From the NCBI GenBank assembly GCA_036346395.1, contig CM070599.1, positions 32,045,232 through 32,109,231 of the forward strand: a stretch of DNA of 64,000 nt. Reading direction: 5' to 3'. The stretch comes from Hsuehochloa calcarea (lineage: Eukaryota > Streptophyta > Magnoliopsida > Poales > Poaceae). The notes under the pieces are model-generated. The model ran no database searches and was not told where the DNA came from. It was given only the letters and a program-made list of their open reading frames with translations. The translations under genes and the position numbers were made by a program. How positions within the stretch are numbered: the first letter of the stretch is position 1; each line of letters begins with the position of its first letter. Of the stretch, positions 1 to 12,203 are shown one piece after another.

Positions 1-3000
1 ATACTCATGTCAGTTCGCTCGTACCATAGGATCCCTCTTGATATTCAACCTCTATTCTAGTTCTGGTGGATTGAGACAATGATTTTGACTACAGCATTTT
101 GAAGAAGATATAGCAACATTGTCTACACCTTCATTGAACACTCATTGTAATTTGCTCAATCTGCTTGTCATCGCAAGGTTCCCTTAGTCACATCTACGGT
201 AGTCATAATGCAGACAAGTCGCAGTTGGTTGGCGATACTGATGGCGATTCAGTCTGGTCAGTTACGAGTTACCAACAGGGTTACATACTGTTCAGTAGAT
301 AACTAGTAATTATAGATTTGAACTGTACAATTATTGATTGAAATAGGTCTTATGTAACTCGATAAGACAATGAGTAAGCATTTGTTATTGCATTTAGAGT
401 ACATTGTCAAGATGCTCAATGATTCTTAAGAGTAAAACTGATAAGTTTCTCGATGAAAGTTAACAGCTATCGGTCATTGGTAAATTTCGGATAATATCGA
501 TTATTGCCACTGGTAAGATGTTGGGAGTGAATTGGGTTCTTAATAACCTCACCGTTAATCTTAAATAAGCATCTAAACATTGTTATACATGGTATTGGCA
601 CACTATGATGTTCTCTGATCATCATATTTAGTATGCAAAATAAGATCACTGATCATAGGCATACAGACATATATCGCTATATTGTTACAATATACGGATC
701 GACATTAATTACATCATTACAGAGTAGCATCTAAAGTGATAGCTTAATTACAAATGATACACTGCACCAGTCCATAACACGAATATGGCATAAATCCTAG
801 GCCTATATGATCAATTAACCAAATCAACGTCTACATCAGAGTTCAATGCAAGCATTTATTGACCAAGTACACTCAAACACTTGATTTACGACCAGGAACT
901 TGACTCAAACGCTGGATATCAACCACTTGATCGTTGCCAACACTATTTCAAGTCCACAAAGTTCAAAGTATACTCTTGCAACGTATTGCCGTCAGCTCTA
1001 TCGATCGCATCCTCCACAGCCAACGAGTTTTTCAGCAACTCGTTGGATGGATATCCCACTCAGGACTATTTGCCGACTCGCTACTATGGAGCAAATTGCG
1101 TCAATCCAGACTGTTATCAAAGCATAAACCTCGAAGGCATAACACCTATACATCAAATCGTGACTCCCTAGTTTGATCAGCGAAATACAAGTTCATCAGC
1201 TTCTAAAGAAAGATTGCATCTATTTCTCAGCTAGTATAGCATGTCAACCGCAACATCATCCCATAGGGATGGAATTCATGATCCAGCAGTACATATCAGC
1301 GTGCATACACCAGGATCCACATGACTAGCTCCAGTAGGTCATAAACGGAGCCTATGACATATTGATCTTTGCACAAACCATAATGCACAAGCTAATACAG
1401 TCGATCACCAAATGCTAAGCAGACAACCTTCAATATACTAATGATAAGACATCGTACGAACAGCTATAAAGCTACGCTTAAGATCAATCTCAAAGCATGA
1501 CATAATCAATACCATAATGATTGCTCAATGGAGATGGTCAATCCGAGTTGAACATGCTACATCACCGTGTCTCAATTAGTCAACCATGATGTTCAACACG
1601 AATTGCCAACATATACGTCCATATGAGATGCTTATCTCATAAATATCGAGTCAACCACAACACGATTCTCACAACACTTTGGAATGAACAATTACACAAG
1701 CATGCTATTAGAGTATCGCAAACAAATAAGACATATCTCAACATGAACATAATAATTCAGCTCAAGTGGATTAACAAATCCACTATAGCAATCATCATGA
1801 CTTACAGTTGCTTCAATGTGCATGAATCTTGCACATAAATTGAAATGTACATTATGATTAACTGCATGACATCAATTACGTTGAATATTGATAGTCACTA
1901 AGAAACACCATATTGGATGAACATATATCACGAACATAAGAATTCACTTAACTAAACATCTAATCAACTCAAACTAATAGGTACTACGACAGCTGCCTTG
2001 ACTAAACTTGTGGCCTATATTAAGTGCGTGTCATTAAACACACATTAGGTTCTGACGAATAGGCATCGTAACTACAATCATGAGATACAATCAAATCGTA
2101 CTGATTACTAGTACACAAATTTCAACCAACGATGATAGCGCAAATCATTAAGATCTATGTAACGGATATCAATCGGACTCCGCAAGTGCAAGAATATCAA
2201 TGCATAACACTATTCATCAACTAATGTATCAAAATTTGAATATCAACTAGATAACTATAATGGCTTGAAGCATTTCATCAGGCATCCACATTACAATGGC
2301 ATGATACCTTCGAATCACTTATAGATTAAATGTATAATATGAACACATAATGTGCCAAAGTTTATATACTACATACATGAACGGGTCTATCTCCAGAGTA
2401 CACTGGTTTAACATTTGAACTAAGTCCAGCACAAGATATGATACTCAACTATTCAAAATATATACTATGCTTCAAGCATGAGTGATGAACCATATGAGTA
2501 AACGCATAAGGACTTTTGACGAACCATCTAAACTAGCGAACTAATGCCCTCTGAACAAAACAGGTAAAGAAGTATATTCGACATCCCTTAGCGCAGTTAA
2601 CTAGTGACTTTTTCGACATTTACTGATGTCTTAATGATACTGTAATTCAGATCTTTGCTAGTGATACATCATGCTGATTCTTGCAGATGTGTTTTTACGA
2701 TTGCTTATCATAACATGCATCATATCTCATATGGTTGGCTTCTTTGACGCATCACTTAGATTCATCAGACTTTGGAGGCGCATCCACATAGCTTTACAAT
2801 CTGATGTTTACTCGACGTATGCACCAGTGAGTCACGTTATATGTACGATACACTCATGTATCAGTTATCGGACCATATAGCTTAGATCAAACACTACTAG
2901 TGACGTAAGTTGCACGACTTCAATCTTTTCCTTTAACTGATGTCCATCAATGCTTAAATAAGATGTAACATAATTAGTCAGACTTAAGATGTTACGAGCT

Positions 3001-5390
3001 TAGGTAATATATCTTAACATTATTATTAATAGTTCTAACTCACAGTCTTATCAGTTGAACTCAAGTTCACTACTCATGAGTATCAAGTATCACAGTTTGT
3101 TTATAATACAACACGTACATAACTAATCTCTGAGTCAAAGAATGTTCAAATAATAGAATAGGACATGCGAAGAACATATAGATCCAATAGGCATAACTAG
3201 TGTAATGAGTCCATCAAGAATTGATCACACATTGGATGAGCAACGAGCTATATCTATATTGTAAAATGCACAGTTGAGTTTGCAAGTATGGATCAATGAA
3301 CATCACTAGAATAAGTGCAAGTCAAGCATGACTATAAGTTTTCTTAATATCTAATGCATACCATAATCGTGTCTATGATAGATGCACTTTATAATTCTAT
3401 TTAGCATATAGCATCATTACCTTGGCTACATCCAAAGCGAATAACTTGATATTTGACATATAGGGCAGCATGAGATCTCAGGACTGGTACGTTGATCCTG
3501 TTAAATCGTCACAAGCAGTCTGATAGTAGACGTAATGTCCTCGTTACATCGAAACAGGCCTAGTGCGAGAAAGTGCACTGATCATACGGACGACTCTGCG
3601 TGCATGCTAAAGAATTGCTTGTAGTTAGCACCGTGCACTTGTAGCTATGTAATATTTGCAGATCTAAATAAGCTAGACGTAGATAAGCTGCTTAGATTTC
3701 ACGTTGCAGATATTCGCTTGTCTCAAGTTGCTTGATCGCGGACTTTGCGTAAGGAATAAGCCACATCCCAGCAATCATTTAGCTTCACAATGCTGACTCT
3801 TTTGCACGGTCTGTTTAACGTGCACCACTAAGATAGGCGACAGGCCAGTGGCGTAAACTCATACAAGCGATTAGTTGGCACTCAGGTCCGCATGGCTGTT
3901 TACAGCAGCATGGACGCATAGTCGATGATGGGCATGCATGTGCACTGCGAGGTTCGCTGAGCGAGTCTACAGGATAGCTTTGACAGCTTAAAACATCTGG
4001 CAATAAGCACTAGCAATTTTTATATGAACTGATTACAGTAAATTGAGCTTCCAAACTTTCTTAAGTACAAACATTAGTTACAGCAGAAATTTACTTCACA
4101 TAAATCGATTGAGACAAGACCTGAATAGATAGTTACTAGCAACTTGACATATTTCATCGGCTTACATTTAAATGCAATCAATCTGGCATACTTGACAATA
4201 AAGTAATGACTAATCTACGTGAAAATGCTTCAAAATGTTCTAGCATCAATATATGATGACCAAAAGCATGATAAAGCAATGATGAAGATCGGCACTAGAT
4301 TTATTGATGCATGAACATATTGATATTGCTTATGAAATGCATAACTTCGAAATCTACATAGTTAAGATCCTTTAATAGTCTTGCAACTTATATCACTGAG
4401 TTTCCGAACCTTATCATTCACATACGTACAATGTCTCAGCAACATACACTGTAGCAATGAAGACTTAACATGCAATCGATGACTGTAGCAACATTGCGAC
4501 ATACAAACACTGCAAAATGCAAACTTGTTGCAAGAAATGCACAAACTTTAATCCAAGACATACAGCAAGACGCAGCAGACTCTGACATAATGATCTGATG
4601 CAATGGCAATGCTTGAGTGAGAGTCGACAGCTGTTCAAACTGATCGATTTCGCATGCGTTGAAGTACGACATGAATCAGGCTAGCTACAGTACTAGTGCC
4701 AGGGTATGCAGCCATGCATGCCTGGATGCAATAGACTACATAGTCAATCGCTCCATCAATGCTACGTTCAGCTACTCTCTTAGCTAACGTAACACCCAAA
4801 TTAATCGACTGATTCCTAAATCACTAAATTAGCTGTAATAGCTACTTAAGGATAAACTGCTAGCACATTGCAGCATACTTATTTAGTAGACTCTTAGCGT
4901 ACTATATTTAAAAGTGATGAAGATCAAACTGTGAGTACAGACTACGTTCTGCTTATCAGAATCAGATTGCTTAAATCCACATTTACACTGGCAAAATGAA
5001 AGATTTGTATGACAAATGCTCTAAAGAAAATGACTTTAATAGAAACTGTGCATATCTATATAGTGATTGGTTCTAGACTTCAGAATACTAGAGGAATAGA
5101 TCTTGGTAATAATTCGCACTGGACATCAAAAGCAGAAGTGCATCTTCAACAAGTGAGTACTCTCAATCGTAACATGCAACAATTATGGAATGACCAGAGC
5201 ACGATTATCAACGCTAGATTGCAATACTAGAAGACCTGCAGGACAAATAGTATCAACTGAACAGACAGTTCGACACTGAATCACGATCTACAATGACGAG
5301 TGAAGTCCTAATCTACAGTTGCATGCATGAGGCTGCAATTCATGTCACATGAATGGAGCTCACCTTGATGTGCAACCTAGACATAACGAC
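1..5390. other. Gene-free region of unusual composition
   Basis: No coding region is supported here. The open frames are all short (96 codons or fewer), overlap each other and have no recognisable motif. The DNA is AT-rich but, on reading, contains almost no A or T run of five or more; the T5 runs near 1029, 2608, 2691 and 4016 are the only ones noticed. Short words such as CATGAT, TGCAT, ATCAAT and AGCTAC recur throughout. No LTR ends, terminal inverted repeats, PBS or polypurine tract were found. It could be the non-coding body of a large non-autonomous element or an old degraded repeat; its identity is unknown. Confidence 0.4.
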
Positions 5391-5929
5391 CAGAAATCCG
5401 CAAATACGCCCAGCTAGGTCGTCAGTCACGCCAGAACAGCAGGTCACGCTAGCAGCAAGCCGGGTCTAGCCGGTAGTTGTTCATGTACAGCCGAACATCG
5501 TGGACAGAGGGTTCCAGCGATCTGAGAATGGCAGCTAATGGCAAGTGCTGTGTGCTGTCGAGGACACGAACGGAAAGGCATTGAGGAGCAGGTTTGGTTA
5601 GCAGCATCGACATACGGAGGAATCCGAGATGTTACTTGGACGAGTGGCAGTGTATGAGTGGTTGTTAGATTACTTTCTAGGCGCTATACAACAGTTTGCT
5701 GGCTAATACGAAGATGAGTTTCAAATATTCATAGATACGTTGGTGACTTCTCATCAACGCATCTATTCATACGTACAGTTATTTATCCAGATTACTAATA
5801 GGTTTCGAATCCATCATACGTGAATTTCCAAACTGAGTCTCATTCACATGAGCATCAATTCACTGAGCATATTCGACAATAACGAATATACGTCCGTAGA
5901 CCTTGGTCTATCACAAGCAATGTTTATAA
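5391..5929. other. Transition region, partly GC-rich, no gene
   Basis: Composition rises abruptly in GC near 5390-5600, where CCAG, CAGC and CGAAC words are common, and then falls again until about 5930. No open frame of useful length and no repeat structure was seen. It may belong with the GC-rich block that follows. Confidence 0.3.
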
Positions 5930-6394
5930 TCAGCCAAGTGCGTCTCTCGCAGGAGGGTGGCAGGTGATGAGCGTAGCCGAGCGGTAGGCGAGTGAAGCTG
6001 TCGTCGCAATCAGATGGACTGTGATGGCAGACGGGATGTGACGGCTAGCGGAGAGAGGATGGGCGCCGGAGGCGTGCGCATTCGAGGACGTGCGAACCTG
6101 GGGATCACCAGTAGTCGTCAGGTGGCCTCGGGGATCGCGGCCGCGTATCGGGTCAGCGCCGGAATCCAGCATGTCCGATATTACGTTCATGAGCTTCGCC
6201 TCCGATGGATCATGCACGCTCGACTCCATCCGCCGCACAAACTCTGCCCGTACACGAGAACTCTTCGGCCGAAACCGAGGCAGATACAGCATGATGGCAA
6301 TCGGGATCGAGTTGCGACCATGAAACGATGCGGAATCGAAGCCATCATCGCTTTCGGCATCATTCCAACTGATTGCACCAATCAGTCCCTTATA
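5930..6394 (-). pseudogene. Possible broken coding fragment of unknown function
   Basis: On the minus strand the frame is open from about 6394 down to the stop at 5930, roughly 154 codons; the first internal ATG is at 6292, leaving 120 codons. Before that ATG the frame encodes an acidic, exon-like stretch (ESDDGFDSASF). After it comes a basic and acidic segment containing RRMESSVHDPSEAKLMN, then a low-complexity Ser/His/Thr tail. The block is GC-rich compared with both flanks. A plus-strand frame (6014-6466) overlaps it and looks less protein-like. It may be an exon captured by a transposable element, or chance. No family is recognised. Confidence 0.2.
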
Positions 6395-6599
6395 TCAATG
6401 TATGCGCTCGTGATATCCGGAGATCAGTTCGTCTTATGCAGAAGGATTGACCTCCACACTTCATGAGATTCGGATATTGCGATCTCGGCTTTCATGCTCC
6501 GAAGCTCGATGAATGCTCGTGCACACTGACGTAGAAAGCAGTAGCGAGCTCGAGGCTGCACGTGCAGATGAGCATCCGTGTGATACCCATATGTTATGA

Positions 6600-8700
6600 C
6601 TCGGTTGTGTAATCCAAATTCAGTATAAAAAGATTCATAAGGGACTTTATTACTGTTGGATTTCTGTAATTTTCGATATTCCGATTCAATAGATTCAGAA
6701 GAATTTATATTTTTGATAAATATGATTATAAATCTAGATTTAAGTGTTACTCAGATAAATTACATTATATGATTTGACGATTTAAGATTTGATGCATAAA
6801 ATTGTACAGATACTTGTTAGAAATTTTGCAAAGTATTATTTTTAACTAATTGTATCAAAACATACAGAACTTATTGAATTTTATTTGATTTCTTGCTTTA
6901 TAACTTTCATTATATAAAATGTTCATTGAAATTATTATTTGAATTTTGTTTTCTTATAAGATTCAATAAATACAATTTCAAATGATAGGAAATGAATAAC
7001 TAATAACTAAGTCTGTTGCTAATACTGAATTATGAGTATAACCTTTCCTATTGAATTGAGATAACCTTTAATTCATTTTATTTATTCAACTTTAGAATCT
7101 ATTTGTTATCTCCAATTAATTGGCAGTATCAAGCCAATAAATACAATTTCTATCCATCCTCAATTCACATTGGCTGTTAGCTCCTACTCATTGCAATTTA
7201 GACTTTCCTATTTTATGCCCATGCCTCAATCTATATCCGTCTTCATTCTCACCTCGTTACTACACCTCATGCACCTGTCCTTGTTTCATGTTGTCTCCAA
7301 TTCTCGTTCTCCATCCATTTCTTCATGAATCAACCCTCTCACTATTCAGCAGGCCTCCTACAGATAACCACCACCCCCTTCCTTGCGTTATCGCGTCCAT
7401 TAATGCAAGATTTCATTAGTTCTCTTTTGTCCATCATGTGCACTCATCACGCTAGGATAACTTCTTTGAACGTTCCAAACATTCGTATTATCATGGTTTC
7501 ATATGCCAAATACCTGCCTTGTCAGGTATCAAATTGCATAAGCGCATGCATCGTCCTTGCACTTACATCTATTTCCAAACTCCCATATGTCCAGAAGGTC
7601 ATTTCCACAATGTCTTTTCCCGATTCCAGCATTGTCAAAGCCTGCGGGCCGATTAGTGTATGCTTCGTCAAGGTTGGCATCCATTGCGCGAAAGAGGAAA
7701 CCGGTTTGAAGGTAGCCATTATCGGGATGATCTTGAGTTAAAGCCAGATTAGTAGCATTGTGCTAGTATCGATGTATTGATTTAGGATCATAAAAATTTT
7801 TTATAGTGAACTGTAAATAATCTGTATATTTTTTACTTTTAAATTACTTTAAATAGCATATAACGTGATGTAGTCTAAACAAATGTTCTTTAGATATAAT
7901 AACTTGCTCGTAAAATGGTGAAAGGCATGAAATGCAGTTTAAATGGCATGTATTGCATGACTTTTTTATTTAACATTGAGCGATAAAAAGTTTAACTACA
8001 TACAGGGATAATGTGAATCTTCCATTTGTATTGGTTTCATAAGAGCTTGATTTGTGGTGCAGGTTATATTCTTTTACACTTTGTGTACATATAGGTTCAT
8101 TTTATTGAAATACATATGTTACTACCTTATTTGGTTTAATTCAAGTCAGACTTAGAAGCATTAAATGTTGGCAGTCAGATACTATCCCTTGATCAAATTG
8201 AATTCTGAGCCAGTCGATAATGGTAATGAAATATTACCGCTTATATGGGTTCAACCACGTAAAGGCCATAGTCTATGCAATCAATTTTTCTAGCCAAAAC
8301 AGAATCACCCTCTTCTACTTCTCTGCAACCTCGAAACCCACCGATTCAGTCTTCATGAATCATGATTTCCTAATCTCTCTCTATCTCTAAATTAAACCTG
8401 CAACTCAGCTCTCCTAAATCGGCATAAACTCGACGGTGTAATCATCCAAGGCAAATTCAGTCACAAGTCACGCAGACCACAAGGCTTCAGGCTCGCTGCA
8501 GTGCAGTTCCAAGAACAAAGGGGGGACACGAGAGAAAGGGAGGGTACGGCACAGCTGTAGTACTGTGTACGTACCTACGTACGGCCATCCAGTGGAACGG
8601 GGTTCAGCGCCGCAGCGGCGGAGTCGGCCTCTCAGGGGCGGGGAGGAGGAGGTGGTGGAGGAAGCGGTGGCGGAGGGCGGTGGGATTATGGACGGGTAGG
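6600..8700. other. AT-rich intergenic DNA with an unassigned ORF region
   Basis: From 6600 to about 7150 the sequence is strongly AT-rich with many T and A runs, in sharp contrast to the region before 5400. 7150-7320 is pyrimidine-rich on the plus strand, like an untranslated leader. 7745-8300 is AT-rich again with no gene. 8500-8700 becomes GC-rich with GGCGG and GGAGG words, which on the minus strand resembles the 5' end of a grass gene reading leftward. No long ORF supports that idea. Confidence 0.3.
7325..7741 (+). other. Unrecognised ORF, 138 codons, coding strand uncertain
   Basis: The plus-strand ORF begins at an ATG just after a pyrimidine-rich stretch and encodes 138 residues rich in Ser, Ile and Leu, with no recognised motif. 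On the minus strand, 7719 down to 7522 encodes 65 residues that look more like an ordinary folded protein (FAQWMPTLTKHTLIGPQAL, then a Trp/Tyr-containing stretch). That frame continues past a stop into sensible-looking sequence (GRYLAYETMIIRMFGTF) before further stops. The minus reading could therefore be a degraded pseudogene. Neither reading matches a family I can name, and only one at most can be real. Confidence 0.2.
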
Positions 8701-8710
8701 CGGAGGAATC

Positions 8711-9037
8711 TGTTATGGTCCGATCTATATAGTATTCACAGCAGCACCAAGGTATAATCTGAAGAGAAGAGGAACCGGAAGTAGGGGAAGATAGGGGATA
8801 AAGGAGAACGAGGAAAGTAGAGAGGGGTTCAGGTCATGTCTTTACCATCGATGCCTTCGAAGGAAAAGCTCGGCTACTATTTATAATCCGGCAAACTGCA
8901 TCCAGCGCCAAGAGGACTTCTCAGTCGGCCCAACTCAAGCGGCCCATTCATTAGTTGGATAGCGATTGTTAGGCTTACTTCTCCTCTGCCCTATCCTTCT
9001 CCCACCAGTGGTATCCACAATAACAGGGACTGTGACA
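8711..9037 (-). repeat. 3' LTR of the Reina-type element
   Basis: 327 bp, starting TGTTATGG and ending TGTGACA on the plus strand. It is matched by the copy at 13656-13982 with about seven substitutions and no length change. The last codons of the pol frame run through the polypurine tract into this LTR, ending at 8935. It is flanked on the left by the target duplication GAATC. Confidence 0.93.
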
Positions 9038-9708
9038 TCCCTTCCCCCTTCAGGCATAGTTTGTCCCCAAGCTGGTGCATGGGGGAAACGAGATTGCAGC
9101 TCTTCCAGGTCTTCCCAAGTGGGTTCTGCATTAGGTGACCCTGACCATTGAATCCTGACTTGGGTAGTGGACGTCATGCCTTTGTCCCTGAGACTAGTCT
9201 GCAGCACCCTGAGAGGAATTCGAAAATCTTCAGCAGAACCTGGAAGTTCAGATTGCACAACTGTCGAAGGAGGAACTGCACGCCGAAGTTGTGACACATG
9301 AACAACGGGGTGAATTGTTGACGAAGATGGCAATCTGAGTTTGTATGCAACTGGTCCAACCTTCTTCTCCACCTGGAAGGGACCGAAGTAGCGGAACACC
9401 AATTTGTGATTAGCTCTTACTCCGATTGACTTCTGAACATAGGGCTGGATCTTCAAATATACCCAGTCCTCCTCCTGAAAGTTCCGATCATATCTTTTTC
9501 TATCGGCTTGCAACTTCATATGTTGATTGGCTCGGTTGAGATGCTGCTTCAACAGCTCCATCATCAACTTATGCTCACAACCATTACGCCAATTCCGTGT
9601 CTTTGGCATGTGGACGAATCCCTGATTCCGAAATGTCTTGGTGCATAGCCGTATAAGATCTCGAATGGAGTTTTCCCCAAGGATGAATGCAATGCAGTGT
9701 TGTACCAA
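8935..9708 (-). pseudogene. Integrase C-terminal part and chromodomain (Reina pol 3' end)
   Basis: 257 codons on the minus strand forming the end of pol. The middle carries the integrase C-terminal DNA-binding motif typical of gypsy elements (a VYLKIQPY-like segment, then LVFRYFGPFQVEKKVGPVAY and HPVVHVSQL). The C-terminal ~55 residues look like a chromodomain (RIQWSGSPNAEPTWEDLEEL), the module thought to steer chromovirus integration to particular chromatin. The frame is not continuous with the upstream integrase core: between 9560 and 9880 the reading shifts through all three minus frames. The conserved WFNWLALAEYWYNT block, for example, is in the 9809-9564 frame. It ends inside the LTR. 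Confidence 0.8.
9038..9051 (-). other. Polypurine tract of the Reina-type element
   Basis: On the minus strand this reads GAAGGGGGAAGGGA, directly against the 3' LTR (whose sense start is TGTCACAG). This is the expected position and composition for the primer of second-strand DNA synthesis. Confidence 0.8.
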
Positions 9709-9789
9709 TACTCCGCCAATGCCAACCAGTTAAACCATTTGCCAGACAAGCATGAACAAAGCATCTCGGATAAGCTTCTACACCATCGT

Positions 9790-10347
9790 TCACGCGCCCG
9801 CTTGCCCATCCGCTTGTGGATGATACGCGATACTCATCCTCAATTGAGTTTGTGCGATACTGAATAGTTCCTTCCACAATAAACTGGTGAACACTCGATC
9901 TCGATCCGACACAATGGACAGCGGTAGCCCGTGTAGCTTGAATACATTCTGCATAAAGACTTGTGCTATATGGAAAGCTGTAAAAGGATGTGCAATGGCA
10001 ATAAAGTGTGCATACTTAGAGAATTTATCCACCACCACCATAATGCAGTTGAATCCAGCCGATCTCGGCAACCCCTCAATGAAATCCATGGATATAATTT
10101 GCCAAGCATGGTCTGGAACAGGCAAATGTTGCAGCAGCCCCGGGTAACGTACATGTTCCACCTTTGCCTGTTTGCAAATAGAGCACTGATCAACGAATTC
10201 TCTGACCATTCGTTTGATTCCTACCACGCAAAACGACTTGCGAATACGATGATAAGTAACCTGGAATCCAGAATGACCACCCACTGCGCTGGAATGTAAA
10301 GCACTCAAAATATTTTGTTGAATCTGTGTATTATTTCCAACCCACAC
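9790..10347 (-). pseudogene. Integrase, zinc-binding and core domains (Reina pol)
   Basis: 185 codons on the minus strand. The N-terminal HHCC zinc-binding region is present (HSSAVGGHSG, then CSICKQAK). The core follows with catalytic Asp in SMDFIEGLP and the second Asp in SDRDRVF. The frame then reaches the HPQADGQ motif that precedes the catalytic Glu, but a single-base deletion near 9800 turns the following residues into a stop, so the Glu is lost in frame. It shares its frame with the RNase H segment upstream, separated by an in-frame stop at 10381. The core is clearly gypsy-type; this copy should be inactive, barring a sequence error. Confidence 0.85.
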
Positions 10348-10380
10348 ACGGTTTTCAATTTTGAGTAAGCCATTGTTTAA

Positions 10381-11196
10381 CTAAAACCTTGAAGTCCCCT
10401 TTCCAGTTACGGTTAGGTCTTGCATGAGTTTTTCAGTTTGCGGGTCGTTATGGTATCCCTTCACTATGGCCTCCATCCAGTCCGGCACCACTGTTGATAT
10501 TGCAGTCACTTCCCCTTCTTCGTCAGTCACTTCCCCTTCTTCGCTGCGTTGATCTGTCCTTATCAAAAATTCTGATGTTTGTAAATATGTTCTCCAATGC
10601 TCAACAGCCAACAGAATTGCAAGCCCTTCTTTTTCATAAGTTGATAACCCTCTTGCCCGAGGTCCCAAGGCCTTACTCAAATAGGCAATAGGGTGGTCCC
10701 TTTGCATTAAGACTGCACCAATACCCCTTTTGGATGCGTCCGTTTCAACTACAAATTCTTGTGCGAAATCCGGCAAGGCGAGAACCGGTGCTGAGACAAG
10801 TGCACTCTTTAAAGCCTGGAAGGCATCCTCTTTTGCTTGAGTCCAAACAAATACCACATGCTTCTTGAGTAGCTCTGTTAGTGGGCGGCTTATCAAACCA
10901 AAATTTTTGACAAACTTGCGGTAATAGCCCGCCAATCCTAGGAATCCACGGACTTGCTTCACATTCATTGGGCTTGTCCACTCTAGGACAGCCTTGATGT
11001 TTTTCGGATCCGTTGCTACTCCATCTTGACTAATTATGTGTCCAAGGTAAGTTAGCTTCTTTTGGGCAAAGGCACATTTGGATCGTTTTATCTTCAACCC
11101 ATGAGATCTCAGAATTTCTAACACTTGCCGAATCCTTGTGTCATGCTGCTCCAAATCCCGACTATACACAAGTATGTCATCAATAAAGACTAACAC
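10381..11196 (-). pseudogene. Reverse transcriptase C-terminal half and RNase H (Reina pol)
   Basis: 271 codons, minus strand. It opens at the RT active-site motif (VFIDDILVYS, with the catalytic Asp pair), followed by the RT thumb (CAFAQKKLTYLGHIIS) and the RNase H domain (FVVETDASKRGIGAVLMQ, then STYEKEGLAILLAVEHWRTYL). The upstream RT half (11190-11837) is in another frame, so a one-base indel near 11215 splits RT just before the active site. Near 10525 a short duplication inserts repeated Glu-Gly-Glu-Val codons where canonical copies have one. An in-frame stop at 10381 separates it from integrase. Confidence 0.85.
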
Positions 11197-11837
11197 TCCT
11201 CGACGTAAGTGTGGTTCAAGATCATATTCATTAACCCCTGAAAGGTTGCCGGAGCATTTGTCAATCCGTACGACATTACCTTAAATTCATAATGTCCTTG
11301 GTGGGTCTTGAAAGCCGTTTTGTGTTCATCCTCCGGCTTCATGCGTATTTGGTGATATCCGGCTCGCAAGTCTAAACTGGTAAACCACTGCGATCCCGAT
11401 AACTCATCTAGTAACTCATCAATAACCGGCAAGGGGTAGCGATTCTTCACTGTGATAGCGTTTAGGTGTCTATAATCCACACAAAATCTCCACGTGCCAT
11501 CCTTTTTAGGAACTAGCAATACCGGCGAAGCAAATGGGCTAAAACTGTGTTGAATAATTCCCTGTTGAAGCATTTCAGTCACTTGCCTTTCAATTTCATC
11601 CTTTTGAGCTGGACGATATCGGTATGGCTTCAAGTTTACAGGTTGGGCTCCGGGTTGCAACGAAACTGCATGATCAAACTGCCTTGATGGTGGTAGACCC
11701 TGCGGTTCAGAAAACACATCAGAGAATTCTGACAATAAGCTCTGAACTATGCTTGGACAAGAGGACTCTTCAGTCTGCACTAGGACGAGCTGGACTCTAG
11801 TTTCAGGAAGTAATCGCTCGGTTGATAGGGCCTTCAA
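11190..11837 (-). pseudogene. Reverse transcriptase N-terminal half (Reina pol)
   Basis: 215 codons, minus strand. It contains the linker after protease (LLSEFSDVFSEPQGLPP) and the RT fingers and palm (PYRYRPAQKDEIERQV, VLLVPKKDGTWRFCVDYR, SLDLRAGYHQIRM), ending in the TFQGLMN block. It is in the same frame as the protease ORF but separated from it by one in-frame stop at 11859. It ends by frameshift just before the VFIDD active site. Its role would be to copy element RNA into cDNA inside the particle. Confidence 0.88.
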
Positions 11838-11858
11838 TTCTCGTCGGCGGATCTTCCT

Positions 11859-12203
11859 TCAACCCCGGCACAAGACGCTTTCCCTGTAAGAGAATGTCGA
11901 TCTTCTTCCGCCAATGAATAGCCATTGGCCGTGGTCGCCCAACCAATCCATGCCCACAATCAAGTCATAACCCCCCAGTGCCAGAACCTTCAAAGTTGAT
12001 CTGAACTCAACACCTTGGACTTGCCAAACGCAATCAGGAAACTCTTTAGTACTGGTAAGTACCCCCCCATCGGCAATTCGGACCCTGATTGCATTCCGGG
12101 ATTCTTGCTCTCCATGCAGCTGATTTGCCAAAGATCTTCCCACGAAACTATGAGTGCTTCCTGAATCAATAAGAATGGTAGCACCCATTCCACGGATGCA
12201 CAA
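11859..12203 (-). pseudogene. Aspartic protease (Reina pol N-terminus)
   Basis: 114 codons, minus strand. The retroviral-type aspartic protease signature is clear: ILIDSGSTHSFVG with the catalytic Asp, then LIVGMDWLGDHG near the C-terminus. It would cleave the Gag-Pol polyprotein. It overlaps the end of gag by 38 bp in a different frame, which may reflect normal frameshifted expression or an indel. It is terminated by a stop codon before RT. Confidence 0.88.

Noticed and set aside
881..1171. 96-codon ORF in the odd left region
   Set aside because: Overlaps two other frames, no motif, and the region is generally free of credible ORFs.
6014..6466. 150-codon plus-strand ORF
   Set aside because: Overlaps the more protein-like minus-strand frame; Arg-rich composition typical of an antisense frame in GC-rich DNA.
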